Assembly: GCF_029853675.1 (NCBI RefSeq)
Contig: NZ_CP122539.1
Location: forward strand, 3,057,001 to 3,121,000
DNA: 64,000 nucleotides
Direction of reading: 5' to 3'
Source: Tenacibaculum tangerinum
Lineage (GTDB): Bacteria > Bacteroidota > Bacteroidia > Flavobacteriales > Flavobacteriaceae
Below the pieces are notes generated by a model. It worked only from the letters and a program-made list of their open reading frames with translations, was not told the origin of the DNA and did no database searches. The translations under genes and the position numbers were made by a program. Each line of letters begins with the position of its first letter. Within the stretch, counting starts at the first letter, position 1. Positions 25,926 to 34,409 of this stretch are shown here, piece by piece.

Positions 25926-27183
25926 TCTTTTTAGCTTCTTTCAAGTTCAAAATATCAATACTCGACGGGTTTTGAAAAACTTCTAAATCAAAATATTTCA
26001 CAGAAGCTAAAATATGGTCGAATATATTCGCCATAACTCGCTCGTAGTCTACCCAATTTTTCTCTCTGCTAAACGCATAAATTTCTAGAGGAATTCCATT
26101 AGGTGTTGGTTCTAATTGACGAGACATGAGTAACATATCTTGGTTTATTTTAGGATGATTTTCGATGTATTTGTCTAAGTAAATTCTAAAAGTTCCAAAA
26201 TTAGTAAGGTTTCTACCATTCAGTAGCACCGATTTGTCAACGTTGTTTTCTTCGTTGTATTTTTTAACCTCTTTGCTGGTTTGTTCCATATAATTGGCAA
26301 TGAGTTCAATCTTTTTAAAACGTTCAATATCTTCATCAGTAAGAAAATGAATGCTGTTAATTTTTATTAATATGGCTCGTTTAATACGCCTACCACCAGA
26401 GGTATTCATGGTTCGCCAGTTCTTAAAAGAGTCGGATGTTAGGTAATATGTAGGAATACTTGAAATGGTATTGTCAAAATTCCTAATAATAACCGAAGTA
26501 AGGTTAATTTCAACCACATCGCCATCGGCACCGTATTTTTCCATAGTAATCCAATCGCCTATTCTCACCGTATCGTTTACAGCTACTTGAATGCTTGACA
26601 CAAACCCGAGAATGGTGTCTTTGAAAATTAATAATAAAACAGCCGAAAAAGCTCCTAACGCTGTTAAAAATCTAATTAGAGGTTTGCCTGTGAGTACAGA
26701 GAATGACGATATGATGGCAATTAACCATAATATGATCATAAAAATTTGCACATAACTTTCTAAAGGCTTGTCTTTGAAGGCATTGGTGGTGCGTAAAAAA
26801 TCTTTAACAGTTAATAAGATACTTCTTATAAACCATACGATTGAAAAAACAATGGCGATGGTAGTAAAACGTTCTGCATAGGTAAATAAATCAGGAAAAT
26901 CTTCTAAAATTTCTTTCAAAAGATTGAAAACAATGGTAAGAACTATAATTCTAGATAGATTGAGAAAAGCCCTGTTTTTAATGAGCAAATCATCAAAATG
27001 GGTCGATGTTTTATCAGCCATTTTACGAATGGCTTTTCTACCATAGTATCGTAAAATTTTAAAAAGTAGGTAACCAATTATTGCAAAAACAAAGAGATTG
27101 GCTAACAGGTTAAGATAAATAGCAGTCGTTTCTGAAAGTGAAAATTGTTCTTTAAATATCGTATAAAAAAACTTATTTAGCAT
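25918..27183 (-). CDS. Mechanosensitive ion channel, YbdG/MscM-like
   Basis: Third MscS-superfamily channel in the window, 421 residues. Five hydrophobic helices (about 22-45, 65-90, 100-125, 145-165 and 170-195) end with the pore segment FLTALGAFSAVLLLIFKDTI, where bulky residues replace the Gly/Ala pattern of MscS. The beta domain follows (VQVAVNDTVRIGDWITM, then IPTYYLTSDSFKNW). The large C-terminal domain with SGGRRIKRAI is typical of the YbdG group, which responds to mild osmotic stress. It is followed with an eight-base overlap by the OppC-like permease gene. Confidence 0.9.
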   Translation of the reverse strand: MLNKFFYTIFKEQFSLSETTAIYLNLLANLFVFAIIGYLLFKILRYYGRKAIRKMADKTSTHFDDLLIKNRAFLNLSRIIVLTIVFNLLKEILEDFPDLFTYAERFTTIAIVFSIVWFIRSILLTVKDFLRTTNAFKDKPLESYVQIFMIILWLIAIISSFSVLTGKPLIRFLTALGAFSAVLLLIFKDTILGFVSSIQVAVNDTVRIGDWITMEKYGADGDVVEINLTSVIIRNFDNTISSIPTYYLTSDSFKNWRTMNTSGGRRIKRAILIKINSIHFLTDEDIERFKKIELIANYMEQTSKEVKKYNEENNVDKSVLLNGRNLTNFGTFRIYLDKYIENHPKINQDMLLMSRQLEPTPNGIPLEIYAFSREKNWVDYERVMANIFDHILASVKYFDLEVFQNPSSIDILNLKEAKKSE

Positions 27184-27195
27184 AGTAGTATTCGA

Positions 27196-27885
27196 TTATA
27201 AATCTGTTAATTCTTCTCCAACCTTTAAACTGAATTTTTTCCTGAATCCATATACAATGAGATACAAAATAGGAGTGTCTAAAGCAGCTACAATTACCTT
27301 AAATAAGAAACCACTTAACAACAAACTTCCAAACATATCCCAAGGAAGTACTTTAAAAGAACACAGTAAAAACAGTACGGTAAAAGTATCTATAAATTGT
27401 GATAAAAAGGTAGAGAAATTATTGCGTAACCATAAATGTTTTCCTTTCGTTAGCCCTTTCCAGAAGTGAAATATACGAATATCTACAAATTGAGCAGCCA
27501 AATAAGCTAGCATAGACGCCAGTACTGCCAAAGGAGAAAGTCCAAAAACTTTGGTAAAGGTTTCATTACCAACAGGGGAGTTGTCAATAGCAGGAGCATA
27601 GTCAGCTACTAAAATAATTAACATTGAAAAAAAGGAAGCAAAAATACCCGCTACAACAACTTGATTTGCTTTTTTTTCACCATAAATTTCAGAAAGAATG
27701 TCGGTAATTAAAAAAGTAATAGGGTAAGGAAGAATTCCAACCGAAACTTCAAAGCGAAACAAATGAAAAGGTTCCCAATAAAAAAACTTCTGAAAAATTA
27801 AATTCGAAGTTACTAAAGATGCAATAAATAAAGCTGCTAAAACTAAGTATATAAGTTGCGCTTGGTTTTTTAGTCGTGCCTTCAT
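27196..27885 (-). CDS. Queuosine precursor transporter (YhhQ / DUF165 family)
   Basis: Inner-membrane importer for 7-cyano- or 7-aminomethyl-7-deazaguanine, used to make queuosine in tRNA. Six membrane helices are visible. The family signatures ILPYPITFLITDILSEIYGEKKA (about 50-72), AQFVDIRIFHFWK and RNNFSTFLSQFIDT are intact. The length of 229 residues is usual. It is the first gene of the leftward run with MscS and OppC, 12 bases upstream of the MscS gene. Divergent from fabD, with 65 bases between the two starts. Confidence 0.93.
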   Translation of the reverse strand: MKARLKNQAQLIYLVLAALFIASLVTSNLIFQKFFYWEPFHLFRFEVSVGILPYPITFLITDILSEIYGEKKANQVVVAGIFASFFSMLIILVADYAPAIDNSPVGNETFTKVFGLSPLAVLASMLAYLAAQFVDIRIFHFWKGLTKGKHLWLRNNFSTFLSQFIDTFTVLFLLCSFKVLPWDMFGSLLLSGFLFKVIVAALDTPILYLIVYGFRKKFSLKVGEELTDL

Positions 27886-27913
27886 AAAACGAAGATAGTA
27901 ATTTTAAAAATTG

Positions 27914-27921
27914 TATGTTTG
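27914..27921 (+). promoter_or_regulatory. Candidate -7 element (TATGTTTG) upstream of fabD
   Basis: TATGTTTG fits TAnnTTTG and lies 29 bases before the fabD ATG. No TTG -33 box is at the usual distance. Confidence 0.4.
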
Positions 27922-27950
27922 TAGCCTTAAACGAACAACAAAATTAAAAA

Positions 27951-28835
27951 ATGAAAGCATATATTTTTCCAGGTCAAGGAGCTCAATTTACTGGGATGGG
28001 ATTGGATTTGTATGAGAATTCTCCGGTAGCTCAAGAACTTTTTGAACAAGCAAATACGATACTCGGGTTTAGTATTACCGATATAATGTTTGAAGGTACC
28101 GCCGAAGAATTAAAACAAACCAAAGTAACCCAACCTGCTATTTTCTTACACTCAGTAATTTTGGCTAAGGTTTTAGGGGATGATTTCAAACCAGAAATGG
28201 TTGCAGGTCACTCTTTAGGAGAGTTGTCAGCTTTAGTTGCCAATGGAGTACTTTCTTTTGAAGACGGATTAAAGTTGGTTTCTAAACGTGCTATGGCAAT
28301 GCAAAAAGCATGTGAAATACAGCCTTCTACGATGGCAGCTGTATTAGGATTAGAAGACGCTGTAGTTGAAGAAGTGTGTGCTTCAATTGATGGAGTAGTG
28401 GTAGCAGCAAACTATAATTGCCCAGGGCAATTGGTAATTTCAGGAGAAGTAGAAGCTGTTGAAAAAGCGTGTGAAGCATTGAAAGAAAAAGGTGCAAAGA
28501 GAGCACTAGTGTTGCCTGTTGGAGGAGCATTTCATTCGCCTATGATGGAGCCTGCCCGTGAAGAATTGGCAGCAGCCATAGAAGAAACTACGTTTAACGA
28601 ACCTATTTGCCCGGTATACCAAAATGTAGTAGCCAAGGCAGTGACGAAGCCTGCTGAAATTAAAGAAAATTTAATAGCCCAGTTAACAGCACCTGTAAGA
28701 TGGACACAGTGTGTACAAGCTATGATTGCTGACGGCGGAACAGAGTTTGTAGAAGTAGGGCCTGGTAAAGTATTGCAAGGTTTAATGCGCAAGATTGATA
28801 GAAGCGTAGCTGCTAGCGGTGCTTCTTTTGCCTAA
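27951..28835 (+). CDS. fabD: Malonyl-CoA:ACP transacylase
   Basis: Transfers malonyl from CoA to acyl carrier protein for fatty acid synthesis. The N-terminal FPGQGAQFTGMG (residues 5-16) and the nucleophile elbow GHSLGE (Ser about 90) are intact; the catalytic His lies in GGAFHSPMM (about 199) and the malonate-binding Arg is in SKRAMAMQ (about 115). The length of 294 residues is usual. In this genome it stands alone, divergent from the queuosine precursor transporter and closed by a strong terminator, rather than in a fab cluster. Confidence 0.96.
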   Translation: MKAYIFPGQGAQFTGMGLDLYENSPVAQELFEQANTILGFSITDIMFEGTAEELKQTKVTQPAIFLHSVILAKVLGDDFKPEMVAGHSLGELSALVANGVLSFEDGLKLVSKRAMAMQKACEIQPSTMAAVLGLEDAVVEEVCASIDGVVVAANYNCPGQLVISGEVEAVEKACEALKEKGAKRALVLPVGGAFHSPMMEPAREELAAAIEETTFNEPICPVYQNVVAKAVTKPAEIKENLIAQLTAPVRWTQCVQAMIADGGTEFVEVGPGKVLQGLMRKIDRSVAASGASFA

Positions 28836-28864
28836 AGAAAATACTATAAATGTAGCGTATAGAG

Positions 28865-28896
28865 AATCCCACTCGTTTGGAGTGGGATTTATTTTT
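28865..28896 (+). terminator. Intrinsic terminator after fabD
   Basis: A perfect 10-bp stem, AATCCCACTC (28865-28874) and GAGTGGGATT (28880-28889), with a five-base loop and a TATTTTTG tail. Confidence 0.85.
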
Positions 28897-29015
28897 GTAA
28901 AAAATTGTTATACCATTTGTTGTTTGAAATTAGGGTAAAAGAAAATGAATTTTTTTCTTTATATAAAGAAGAAAACAAGAGTCATAGCCTTCGCTACTGT
29001 TTGTTTTTATTCTGG

Positions 29016-29058
29016 AATAGAAAGTAAAAAAGGGCGTTTTATTACGGTCATTTCAAAT
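29016..29058. repeat. Interspersed intergenic repeat, copy 2
   Basis: AATAGAAAGTAAAAAAGGGC and then GTTTTATTACGGTCATTTCAAAT match copy 1 at 23463-23504. This copy lies between fabD and the small minus-strand gene. Confidence 0.45.
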
Positions 29059-29069
29059 TATAAATGGTA

Positions 29070-29264
29070 TTATCTAGCTAATTCACAATCTTTACAGTCT
29101 TTAACTTCGCCATAATAGGTTTCTCTGTATTTGTGTACTGTTTCTATGGGAATTATATTTAAAAACATTTTTTTAATATAGGTTACATTGGTATGTAGTT
29201 TTCCCATTTTTCTTGAAAATCGTTTTTCTAAACGTGTTTCTCTCTTAATTTTAATCAGTTTCAT
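29070..29264 (-). CDS. Small basic protein of unknown function
   Basis: A 64-residue frame from an ATG at 29264, reading MKLIKIKRETRLEKRFSRKM and ending YYGEVKDCKDCELAR. It is strongly basic in the first half and ends with a Cys-x2-Cys pair. The frame continues upstream to 29321, but that part has no features. The biased composition and ordered ending suggest a real gene, perhaps conserved in Flavobacteriaceae. I do not recognise a domain. No neighbour gives a hint. Confidence 0.5.
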   Translation of the reverse strand: MKLIKIKRETRLEKRFSRKMGKLHTNVTYIKKMFLNIIPIETVHKYRETYYGEVKDCKDCELAR

Positions 29265-29467
29265 TATTCTAGTATCATTAAATTCGGTTACAAAGCTAAA
29301 AAGCCGAAAGCATGATGTCAATTAATAAATGTTAAAACCTTAAAAATCAGCTAATAAATACAGGTTCTTGAATTAAGGGTGTGCTATTTTATGAATATGA
29401 TAATAGGCAGTGGGGATAAATAACATATTGAGAACGATAAAATTTAATTTTGAGCCTAAAACCAATA

Positions 29468-29515
29468 AAAAATCACTCAAAATTGATAAAAAAGAATCAA
29501 AAATGAGTGATTTTT
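29468..29515 (-). terminator. Terminator after the small membrane protein gene
   Basis: A perfect 12-bp stem, AAAAATCACTCA (29468-29479) and TGAGTGATTTTT (29504-29515), with an inner five-base pairing (TTGAT/ATCAA). It lies 21 bases past the stop of the leftward gene at 29537. Confidence 0.75.
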
Positions 29516-29536
29516 ATGTTTTTTTATTAAAAACGA

Positions 29537-29938
29537 TTAGTTTTTGATATTTAGAACTTCAAGAATTTGCGATTTCCTCGGAGCTAAAAGAATCAAATAA
29601 ATCAATAAAATGACTCCGAGTAGTAAAAAATCGGGTTTTAAAAACAAAATGATAAAACAAGCACTTTCAATAATTGCCCATCTTCCTATAGAAGCAGTTT
29701 GGTAAATGGCAAACTTCTCATTACTTCCTGTTTGATTTTGCACGTTTTTTAAGATGTTTCTATACAATATATTACCAACAACATAAGCTATGGCAGGAAT
29801 AAAAGCATAGAACAAAGAGGAGTTATCAATGACCATATTGAATAGATTTTTAAAATCTCCTAAAGCAGTATAGGCAATAGTGGCACCGGCAACCATGCTA
29901 AGATGAATGATTTTTAAGGTTTTGATTTGTTGGTCCAT
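29537..29938 (-). CDS. Four-helix membrane protein of unknown function
   Basis: 133 residues with four hydrophobic segments (about 8-27, 38-58, 84-102 and 103-122) and short charged ends. I do not recognise a family motif. It follows the DegT aminotransferase gene by 12 bases and is closed by a terminator, so the two form an operon. There is nothing in it that points to sugar metabolism. Confidence 0.75.
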   Translation of the reverse strand: MDQQIKTLKIIHLSMVAGATIAYTALGDFKNLFNMVIDNSSLFYAFIPAIAYVVGNILYRNILKNVQNQTGSNEKFAIYQTASIGRWAIIESACFIILFLKPDFLLLGVILLIYLILLAPRKSQILEVLNIKN

Positions 29939-29950
29939 GAAAAGTTGTAA

Positions 29951-31114
29951 TTAATTTATAAAATCATTTACCGTTTTAGTAATAAATGATAATTGCTCTT
30001 CGTCTAATTCGGTATGCATGGGTAACGAAATCACTTCATCAATTAATTGATTGGTTACAGTAAAGTCACTTTCATTATATCGATCGTCTCGATAGGCTTT
30101 TTGTGCATGTAAAGGAACTGGGTAGTAAATCGCATTCGGAATACCATTATCAAGTAAATGCTGATGCAATTCATTACGTTTACCATTCGTAATTCTAAGT
30201 GTGTATTGGTGAAATACATGACAATTACAAGTACTGCATATATTACCACTACAATTGGCTGCCTTTGAGCTTACAGTAGGCGTAATTATAGAAGGATTGT
30301 TAGCAAAAGCGTTATTGTAAAAACGAGCGGCATTTCTACGAGCCTCACAATAACTATCTAATAAAGGTAATTTAGCTTTTAACACTGCTGCTTGAATAGA
30401 ATCTAAACGAGAGTTTACTCCAACCACATCGTGGTAATAGCGTTTATACATTCCGTGGTTTACAATTCCTCTTAGCGTATGTGCTAAGTCATCATCATTG
30501 GTAAAAATAGCACCACCATCACCATAACACCCTAAGTTTTTAGAAGGGAAGAAAGAGGTTGTTCCCACGTTTCCAATGGTACCTGCCTTCTTTTTGGTGC
30601 CATCGGCAAAGGTATAATCAGCACCTATTGCTTGTGCATTGTCTTCAATTACATATAAGTTATGCTCTTTAGCAATTGCTAAAACAGCTTCCATATTGGC
30701 ACATTGTCCAAATAAATGTACAGGAACAATCGCTTTTGTTTTAGGAGTAATCGCCTTTTTTAAAGCTTCTATATCAATATTAAAAGTATCTGGTTCTACA
30801 TCAACTAAAACAGGAGTCAATTGTAATAATCCAATCACTTCAACGGTCGCAGCAAAGGTAAAATCGGCAGTGATAACTTCGTCTCCAGGTTCTAAGCCTA
30901 AGCCCATCATCGCAATTTGTAAAGCATCGGTTCCATTGGCACAGGGTATTACATGCTTAACATTCAAATATTCTTCCAAAGCTGCTTGAAATTCATGCAC
31001 GTACGGTCCGTTAATATAGGCTGAAGAATTTAATACTTCTTCTATAGAAGCATCTACAGTTTCTTTTATTTTTTGATATTGACTTTGTAAGTCAACCATT
31101 TGAATTTTTTTCAT
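29951..31114 (-). CDS. DegT/DnrJ/EryC1/StrS family sugar aminotransferase
   Basis: PLP-dependent aminotransferase (or dehydratase) acting on nucleotide-linked keto-sugars for surface polysaccharides. The start ATG at 31114 gives KKIQMVDLQSQY, the usual N-terminus. Landmarks are the GTDALQIAM phosphate loop, EDNAQAIGA with the PLP-binding Asp, and SFFPSKNLGCYGDGG with the Schiff-base Lys192. An unusual insert just before VFHQYTLRI carries four cysteines in NCSGNICSTCNC (residues 287-298), C-x4-C-x2-C-x-C, which looks like a metal site. No other sugar gene is near. It diverges from the acylase gene. Confidence 0.92.
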   Translation of the reverse strand: MKKIQMVDLQSQYQKIKETVDASIEEVLNSSAYINGPYVHEFQAALEEYLNVKHVIPCANGTDALQIAMMGLGLEPGDEVITADFTFAATVEVIGLLQLTPVLVDVEPDTFNIDIEALKKAITPKTKAIVPVHLFGQCANMEAVLAIAKEHNLYVIEDNAQAIGADYTFADGTKKKAGTIGNVGTTSFFPSKNLGCYGDGGAIFTNDDDLAHTLRGIVNHGMYKRYYHDVVGVNSRLDSIQAAVLKAKLPLLDSYCEARRNAARFYNNAFANNPSIITPTVSSKAANCSGNICSTCNCHVFHQYTLRITNGKRNELHQHLLDNGIPNAIYYPVPLHAQKAYRDDRYNESDFTVTNQLIDEVISLPMHTELDEEQLSFITKTVNDFIN

Positions 31115-31162
31115 CAGGAAATGAATTTTTTGATTCTTCAAAAATACGAATTAAATTTCTGT

Positions 31163-31170
31163 TATATTTG
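31163..31170 (+). promoter_or_regulatory. Candidate -7 element (TATATTTG) upstream of the penicillin acylase gene
   Basis: TATATTTG fits TAnnTTTG and lies 16 bases before the chosen ATG at 31187. This supports 31187 over the earlier in-frame ATG at 31100, which would put the box inside the gene. Confidence 0.45.
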
Positions 31171-31186
31171 GAGAAAACCTAACCTA

Positions 31187-33568
31187 ATGAACTTATTTAA
31201 GAAGCTTTTAAAAATTGTGCTGTTACTTTTAGTTGTGTTAAGTGTTGGAGTTTGGCTGTTTACCAAAACCTTACATCCAACCTATAAAGGAGAATTAAAG
31301 CTAACAGCTATTTCTAATCAGGTTACTGTGTACTACGATGAGGTTGGGGTACCACATATCAATGCGCAAAATCAGCAAGATGCCTATACTGCTTTAGGAT
31401 ATGTACATGCACAAGACAGGTTGTGGCAAATGGAACTTATAAGAAGAATTGCAGCGGGAAGATTGGCAGAAGTTTTTGGAAAAGACCTCGTAAGAACCGA
31501 TAAGTTTTTCTCTGGATTGGGTATTGAAGAGGCGGCAGAAAAAACCATTAGAGAATTAGATAAAAACTCAGAAGCCTACAAATTAACAGCGGCTTATTTA
31601 AACGGAATTAACCAGTTTATTGAAGAGGGACCAAAACCCCTGGAGTTTTATTTAGTAGGATTAGATAAAGAAAAGTATACCATTAAAGACCTGTACAATG
31701 TTTTTGGTTATATGGCTTTTAGCTTCGCAATTGCACATAAAACAGACCCTTTGTTAACAGAAATTAAAGAAAAATTAGGAGAAGCATATTTTAACGAATT
31801 GAACAATTCAACTTCAGAGAATTTAACAAAAATAAAGAATTTTAAAAATCGAGAATTAGAAGCATCATTTGCAAAAGCAATTAATGTGGTTATGGATAAA
31901 TTACCTATTTCTCCTTTTATAGGAAGTAATTCTTGGGTAATCGCACCACCAAAAACTAAAAATGGTAAAGTGATTTTTGCGAACGACCCACATATTGCAT
32001 TCTCACAACCTTCGGTTTGGTATCAAAGCCATATTAAAACTCCAGATTATGAGATGTATGGGTTTAACCTAGCGTTAATTCCATTTCCGTTATTAGGGCA
32101 CAATAGAGATTATGCTTATGGTTTAACAATGTTTGAGAATGATGATGTTGATTTTTATTACGAAAAAGACAATCCTGAAAACGCATTGGAATACAAAACA
32201 CCTAATGGGTATGAAAAATATAAACTAATTGAAAAACGAATAAAAATTAAAGGTGAAAAAGACACAGTATATAAAGTTAAGATAAGTAAACACGGCCCGA
32301 TAATAAATGATCTAATTGATTTTGTGAACGATGAACGTCCTATAGCAATGCAATGGATTTATACAAAGTTTAAAAATGAGATGTTGCGTGTTTCTTATGA
32401 GATGTCACATGCAACATCTTTACAAGATTTTAAAAAGGCAGCTACTAAAATTCATGCCCCAGGACTCAACGTAATGTATGGCGATGCCAAAGGGAATGTT
32501 GCGTGGTTTGCTGCTGCTAAACTCTATAAATACAGAGATAGTTTAAATACCAAAATTATTTTGAACGGAGCTTCTGGAAAAGATGAAATTCAAGAGTACC
32601 TGCCTTTTAAAGAAAATCCACAGGCAGAAAACCCGAGTTGGAATTATGTGTACTCAGCGAATAACCAACCTGATTCTATTGCAGGTATGTTGTATCCAGG
32701 ATATTACTTGCCAGAAGATAGAGCTAAAAGAATAGAGAGTTTATTAGAAGCTAAGAACAATTTTTCTAAGAATGATGTTGCAAAAATGATATACGATGTA
32801 ACGTCTCCAACTGCTCCTGATATTATTAAGAACCTCCTGAAAAGTATAGATGAGAATGAATTAACAGCAAGCGAGAAAAGAGCAATGCATATACTTCAAA
32901 ATTGGGGTGGGTATTATGGAAAGAAAGAAGTAGCTCCAGTAATTTATACACGTTTGTGGTATGCATTCGTTAAGAATACCTTTAAAGATGAAATGGGAGC
33001 GGCATTTGAACAGTTTGTGAACACTCCTTTGGAAGAAAAAGCAGTAGCAAGTCAAGCAAAAAGAAAAGAATCAGTTTGGTGGGATAATATCAAGACTACA
33101 GCGGTAGAAACTAAAAAAGATATTGTAACGCAATCATTTAAAGAAACAATTAACTTCTTACAAAAACAGTTAGGAGAAAATGTAGAAAATTGGTATTGGA
33201 AGAGAGTAACTACAGTAGAGTATGAACACGCTATCGGAAAAGCAGGTGGATTGCTGCGTACGTTCTTTAATGTTGGTCCGTTTGAAACGCATGGAGGAGA
33301 CCAAGTGATAAATAACCAAATTCATAAGATTGATAGTACAGGGTATTATAAAATACATGCAGGCCCTTCAACACGACGAGTAATTGATTTTTCGGATATA
33401 GAAAACAGCATAGGTATTCTACCCACAGGGCAATCGGGTAATGTGTTCAGTTCCTATTACAAAGATCAAGCCCAAAAATATTTGGATGGGGAGTTTGTAA
33501 AAATGAGCCTTAACGAGGCAGCTATCAAGAAGAGTAGCAATAAGTTGGTGTTTGTGCCGAAGGAATAA
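31187..33568 (+). CDS. Penicillin acylase family protein (Ntn hydrolase)
   Basis: Exported amidase precursor that should cut itself into two chains and use the new N-terminal Ser. A membrane anchor or signal (MNLFKKLLKIVLLLLVVLSV) begins at ATG 31187. The alpha chain carries DEVGVPHINAQ and GYVHAQDRLWQMELIRR. The processing site is GSNSWVIAPP, with Ser247 as nucleophile (numbered from this ATG). HGPI and the later Asn pair typical of the oxyanion hole are visible (NVMYGDAKGNVAWFA). The length of 793 residues is normal. Substrates of this family include penicillins, acyl-homoserine lactones and other amides; which one applies here cannot be told. The gene is monocistronic. Confidence 0.92.
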   Translation: MNLFKKLLKIVLLLLVVLSVGVWLFTKTLHPTYKGELKLTAISNQVTVYYDEVGVPHINAQNQQDAYTALGYVHAQDRLWQMELIRRIAAGRLAEVFGKDLVRTDKFFSGLGIEEAAEKTIRELDKNSEAYKLTAAYLNGINQFIEEGPKPLEFYLVGLDKEKYTIKDLYNVFGYMAFSFAIAHKTDPLLTEIKEKLGEAYFNELNNSTSENLTKIKNFKNRELEASFAKAINVVMDKLPISPFIGSNSWVIAPPKTKNGKVIFANDPHIAFSQPSVWYQSHIKTPDYEMYGFNLALIPFPLLGHNRDYAYGLTMFENDDVDFYYEKDNPENALEYKTPNGYEKYKLIEKRIKIKGEKDTVYKVKISKHGPIINDLIDFVNDERPIAMQWIYTKFKNEMLRVSYEMSHATSLQDFKKAATKIHAPGLNVMYGDAKGNVAWFAAAKLYKYRDSLNTKIILNGASGKDEIQEYLPFKENPQAENPSWNYVYSANNQPDSIAGMLYPGYYLPEDRAKRIESLLEAKNNFSKNDVAKMIYDVTSPTAPDIIKNLLKSIDENELTASEKRAMHILQNWGGYYGKKEVAPVIYTRLWYAFVKNTFKDEMGAAFEQFVNTPLEEKAVASQAKRKESVWWDNIKTTAVETKKDIVTQSFKETINFLQKQLGENVENWYWKRVTTVEYEHAIGKAGGLLRTFFNVGPFETHGGDQVINNQIHKIDSTGYYKIHAGPSTRRVIDFSDIENSIGILPTGQSGNVFSSYYKDQAQKYLDGEFVKMSLNEAAIKKSSNKLVFVPKE

Positions 33569-33576
33569 TTTACTAA

Positions 33577-33606
33577 CGTCATTGCGAACGTAGTGAAGCA
33601 ATCTTT
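33577..33606. repeat. Short dispersed repeat (CGTCATTGCGAACG type)
   Basis: CGTCATTGCGAACGTAGTGA followed by AGCAATCTTT. It resembles the well-known intergenic sequence GTCATTGCGAGGnACGAAGCAATCT found in many bacterial genomes, with an ATTGC/GCAAT dyad. It sits right after the acylase stop codon. The match to a known repeat is from memory. Confidence 0.5.
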
Positions 33607-33654
33607 TTGTGACACTATCCATAAAGTGTATTTGCTTAATAAACAGTCTTATTC

Positions 33655-34374
33655 TTAATAAGAAGCAACCCATAAATCGAATCTATAGTTTCTAGGATAG
33701 TTGTCATTTTCATTCCCAATATAAGACGATAAACTTACTATGACATATTCCCTGGTTACATTAATAATACTAAGGTCAATACTATAGCCTTGGATGTTTA
33801 CAAAGGGTATTTTTTTAAACTTAGGTAGTTTTTCACCGTGAATACTGTTCATGTCTTTAAAGTAAATTGTAATGGGATTATTGTTAAATTCATTAACGGG
33901 GTATTTTAAGTTGTTGACAACGTATACTTTTGGGTTGTTTTTAAATGATTCATCAATATTCATAATTTTGGTATTTATTTTTTTTAAATCATTTTCACTA
34001 TTACCCATTAAACTATAAATAGTATTTCTTAGTTTCTCCAAAGAGTCAATAGTTTGCCCATATTGAATAAGTTTTTCGTTTATTTTGTCAATTTCAGTGG
34101 TTTGTGTTTTAATATTTTGGCTAATAGTATTTTTGATTTCATTATTAAAATCTTTGAAGTTTGAGTAACCAAGGAACGCTAAAATAGTAACTACTATCGC
34201 TGTTATTGACCTCAATAGGTTTATGTCATACTTTAGCGCAAAATACTTCTCATCAAAATCTGACTTATTTTTCTTTTTTTTAGTAATTGTTTTTTTTATT
34301 CTAAGTAGAAGAAATAAGTCTCCTATTAAAAGTATACATATTACTAGGAGGAGTACAATGGTAATTTTGTTCAT
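33655..34374 (-). CDS. Membrane-anchored coiled-coil protein of unknown function
   Basis: 239 residues. Two hydrophobic segments (about 4-24 and 54-73) bracket a lysine-rich loop (KKTITKKKKNKSD). A heptad-rich coiled coil follows (about 80-140), then a beta-rich C-terminal part (about 145-239, YVVNNLKYPVNEFNNN to FDLWVASY). I do not recognise any domain. Its codon use is more A/T biased than that of its neighbours, which together with the adjacent dispersed repeat suggests an acquired gene. It is separated from the nitroreductase gene by 35 bases. Confidence 0.75.
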   Translation of the reverse strand: MNKITIVLLLVICILLIGDLFLLLRIKKTITKKKKNKSDFDEKYFALKYDINLLRSITAIVVTILAFLGYSNFKDFNNEIKNTISQNIKTQTTEIDKINEKLIQYGQTIDSLEKLRNTIYSLMGNSENDLKKINTKIMNIDESFKNNPKVYVVNNLKYPVNEFNNNPITIYFKDMNSIHGEKLPKFKKIPFVNIQGYSIDLSIINVTREYVIVSLSSYIGNENDNYPRNYRFDLWVASY

Positions 34375-34409
34375 AATAATTTAGTTTTTTAGTTTTAAAA
34401 TAATTAGTA

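Noticed and set aside
30639..30989. 116-codon open frame on the plus strand
   Set aside because: It is antisense to the conserved aminotransferase domain and shows no family features.
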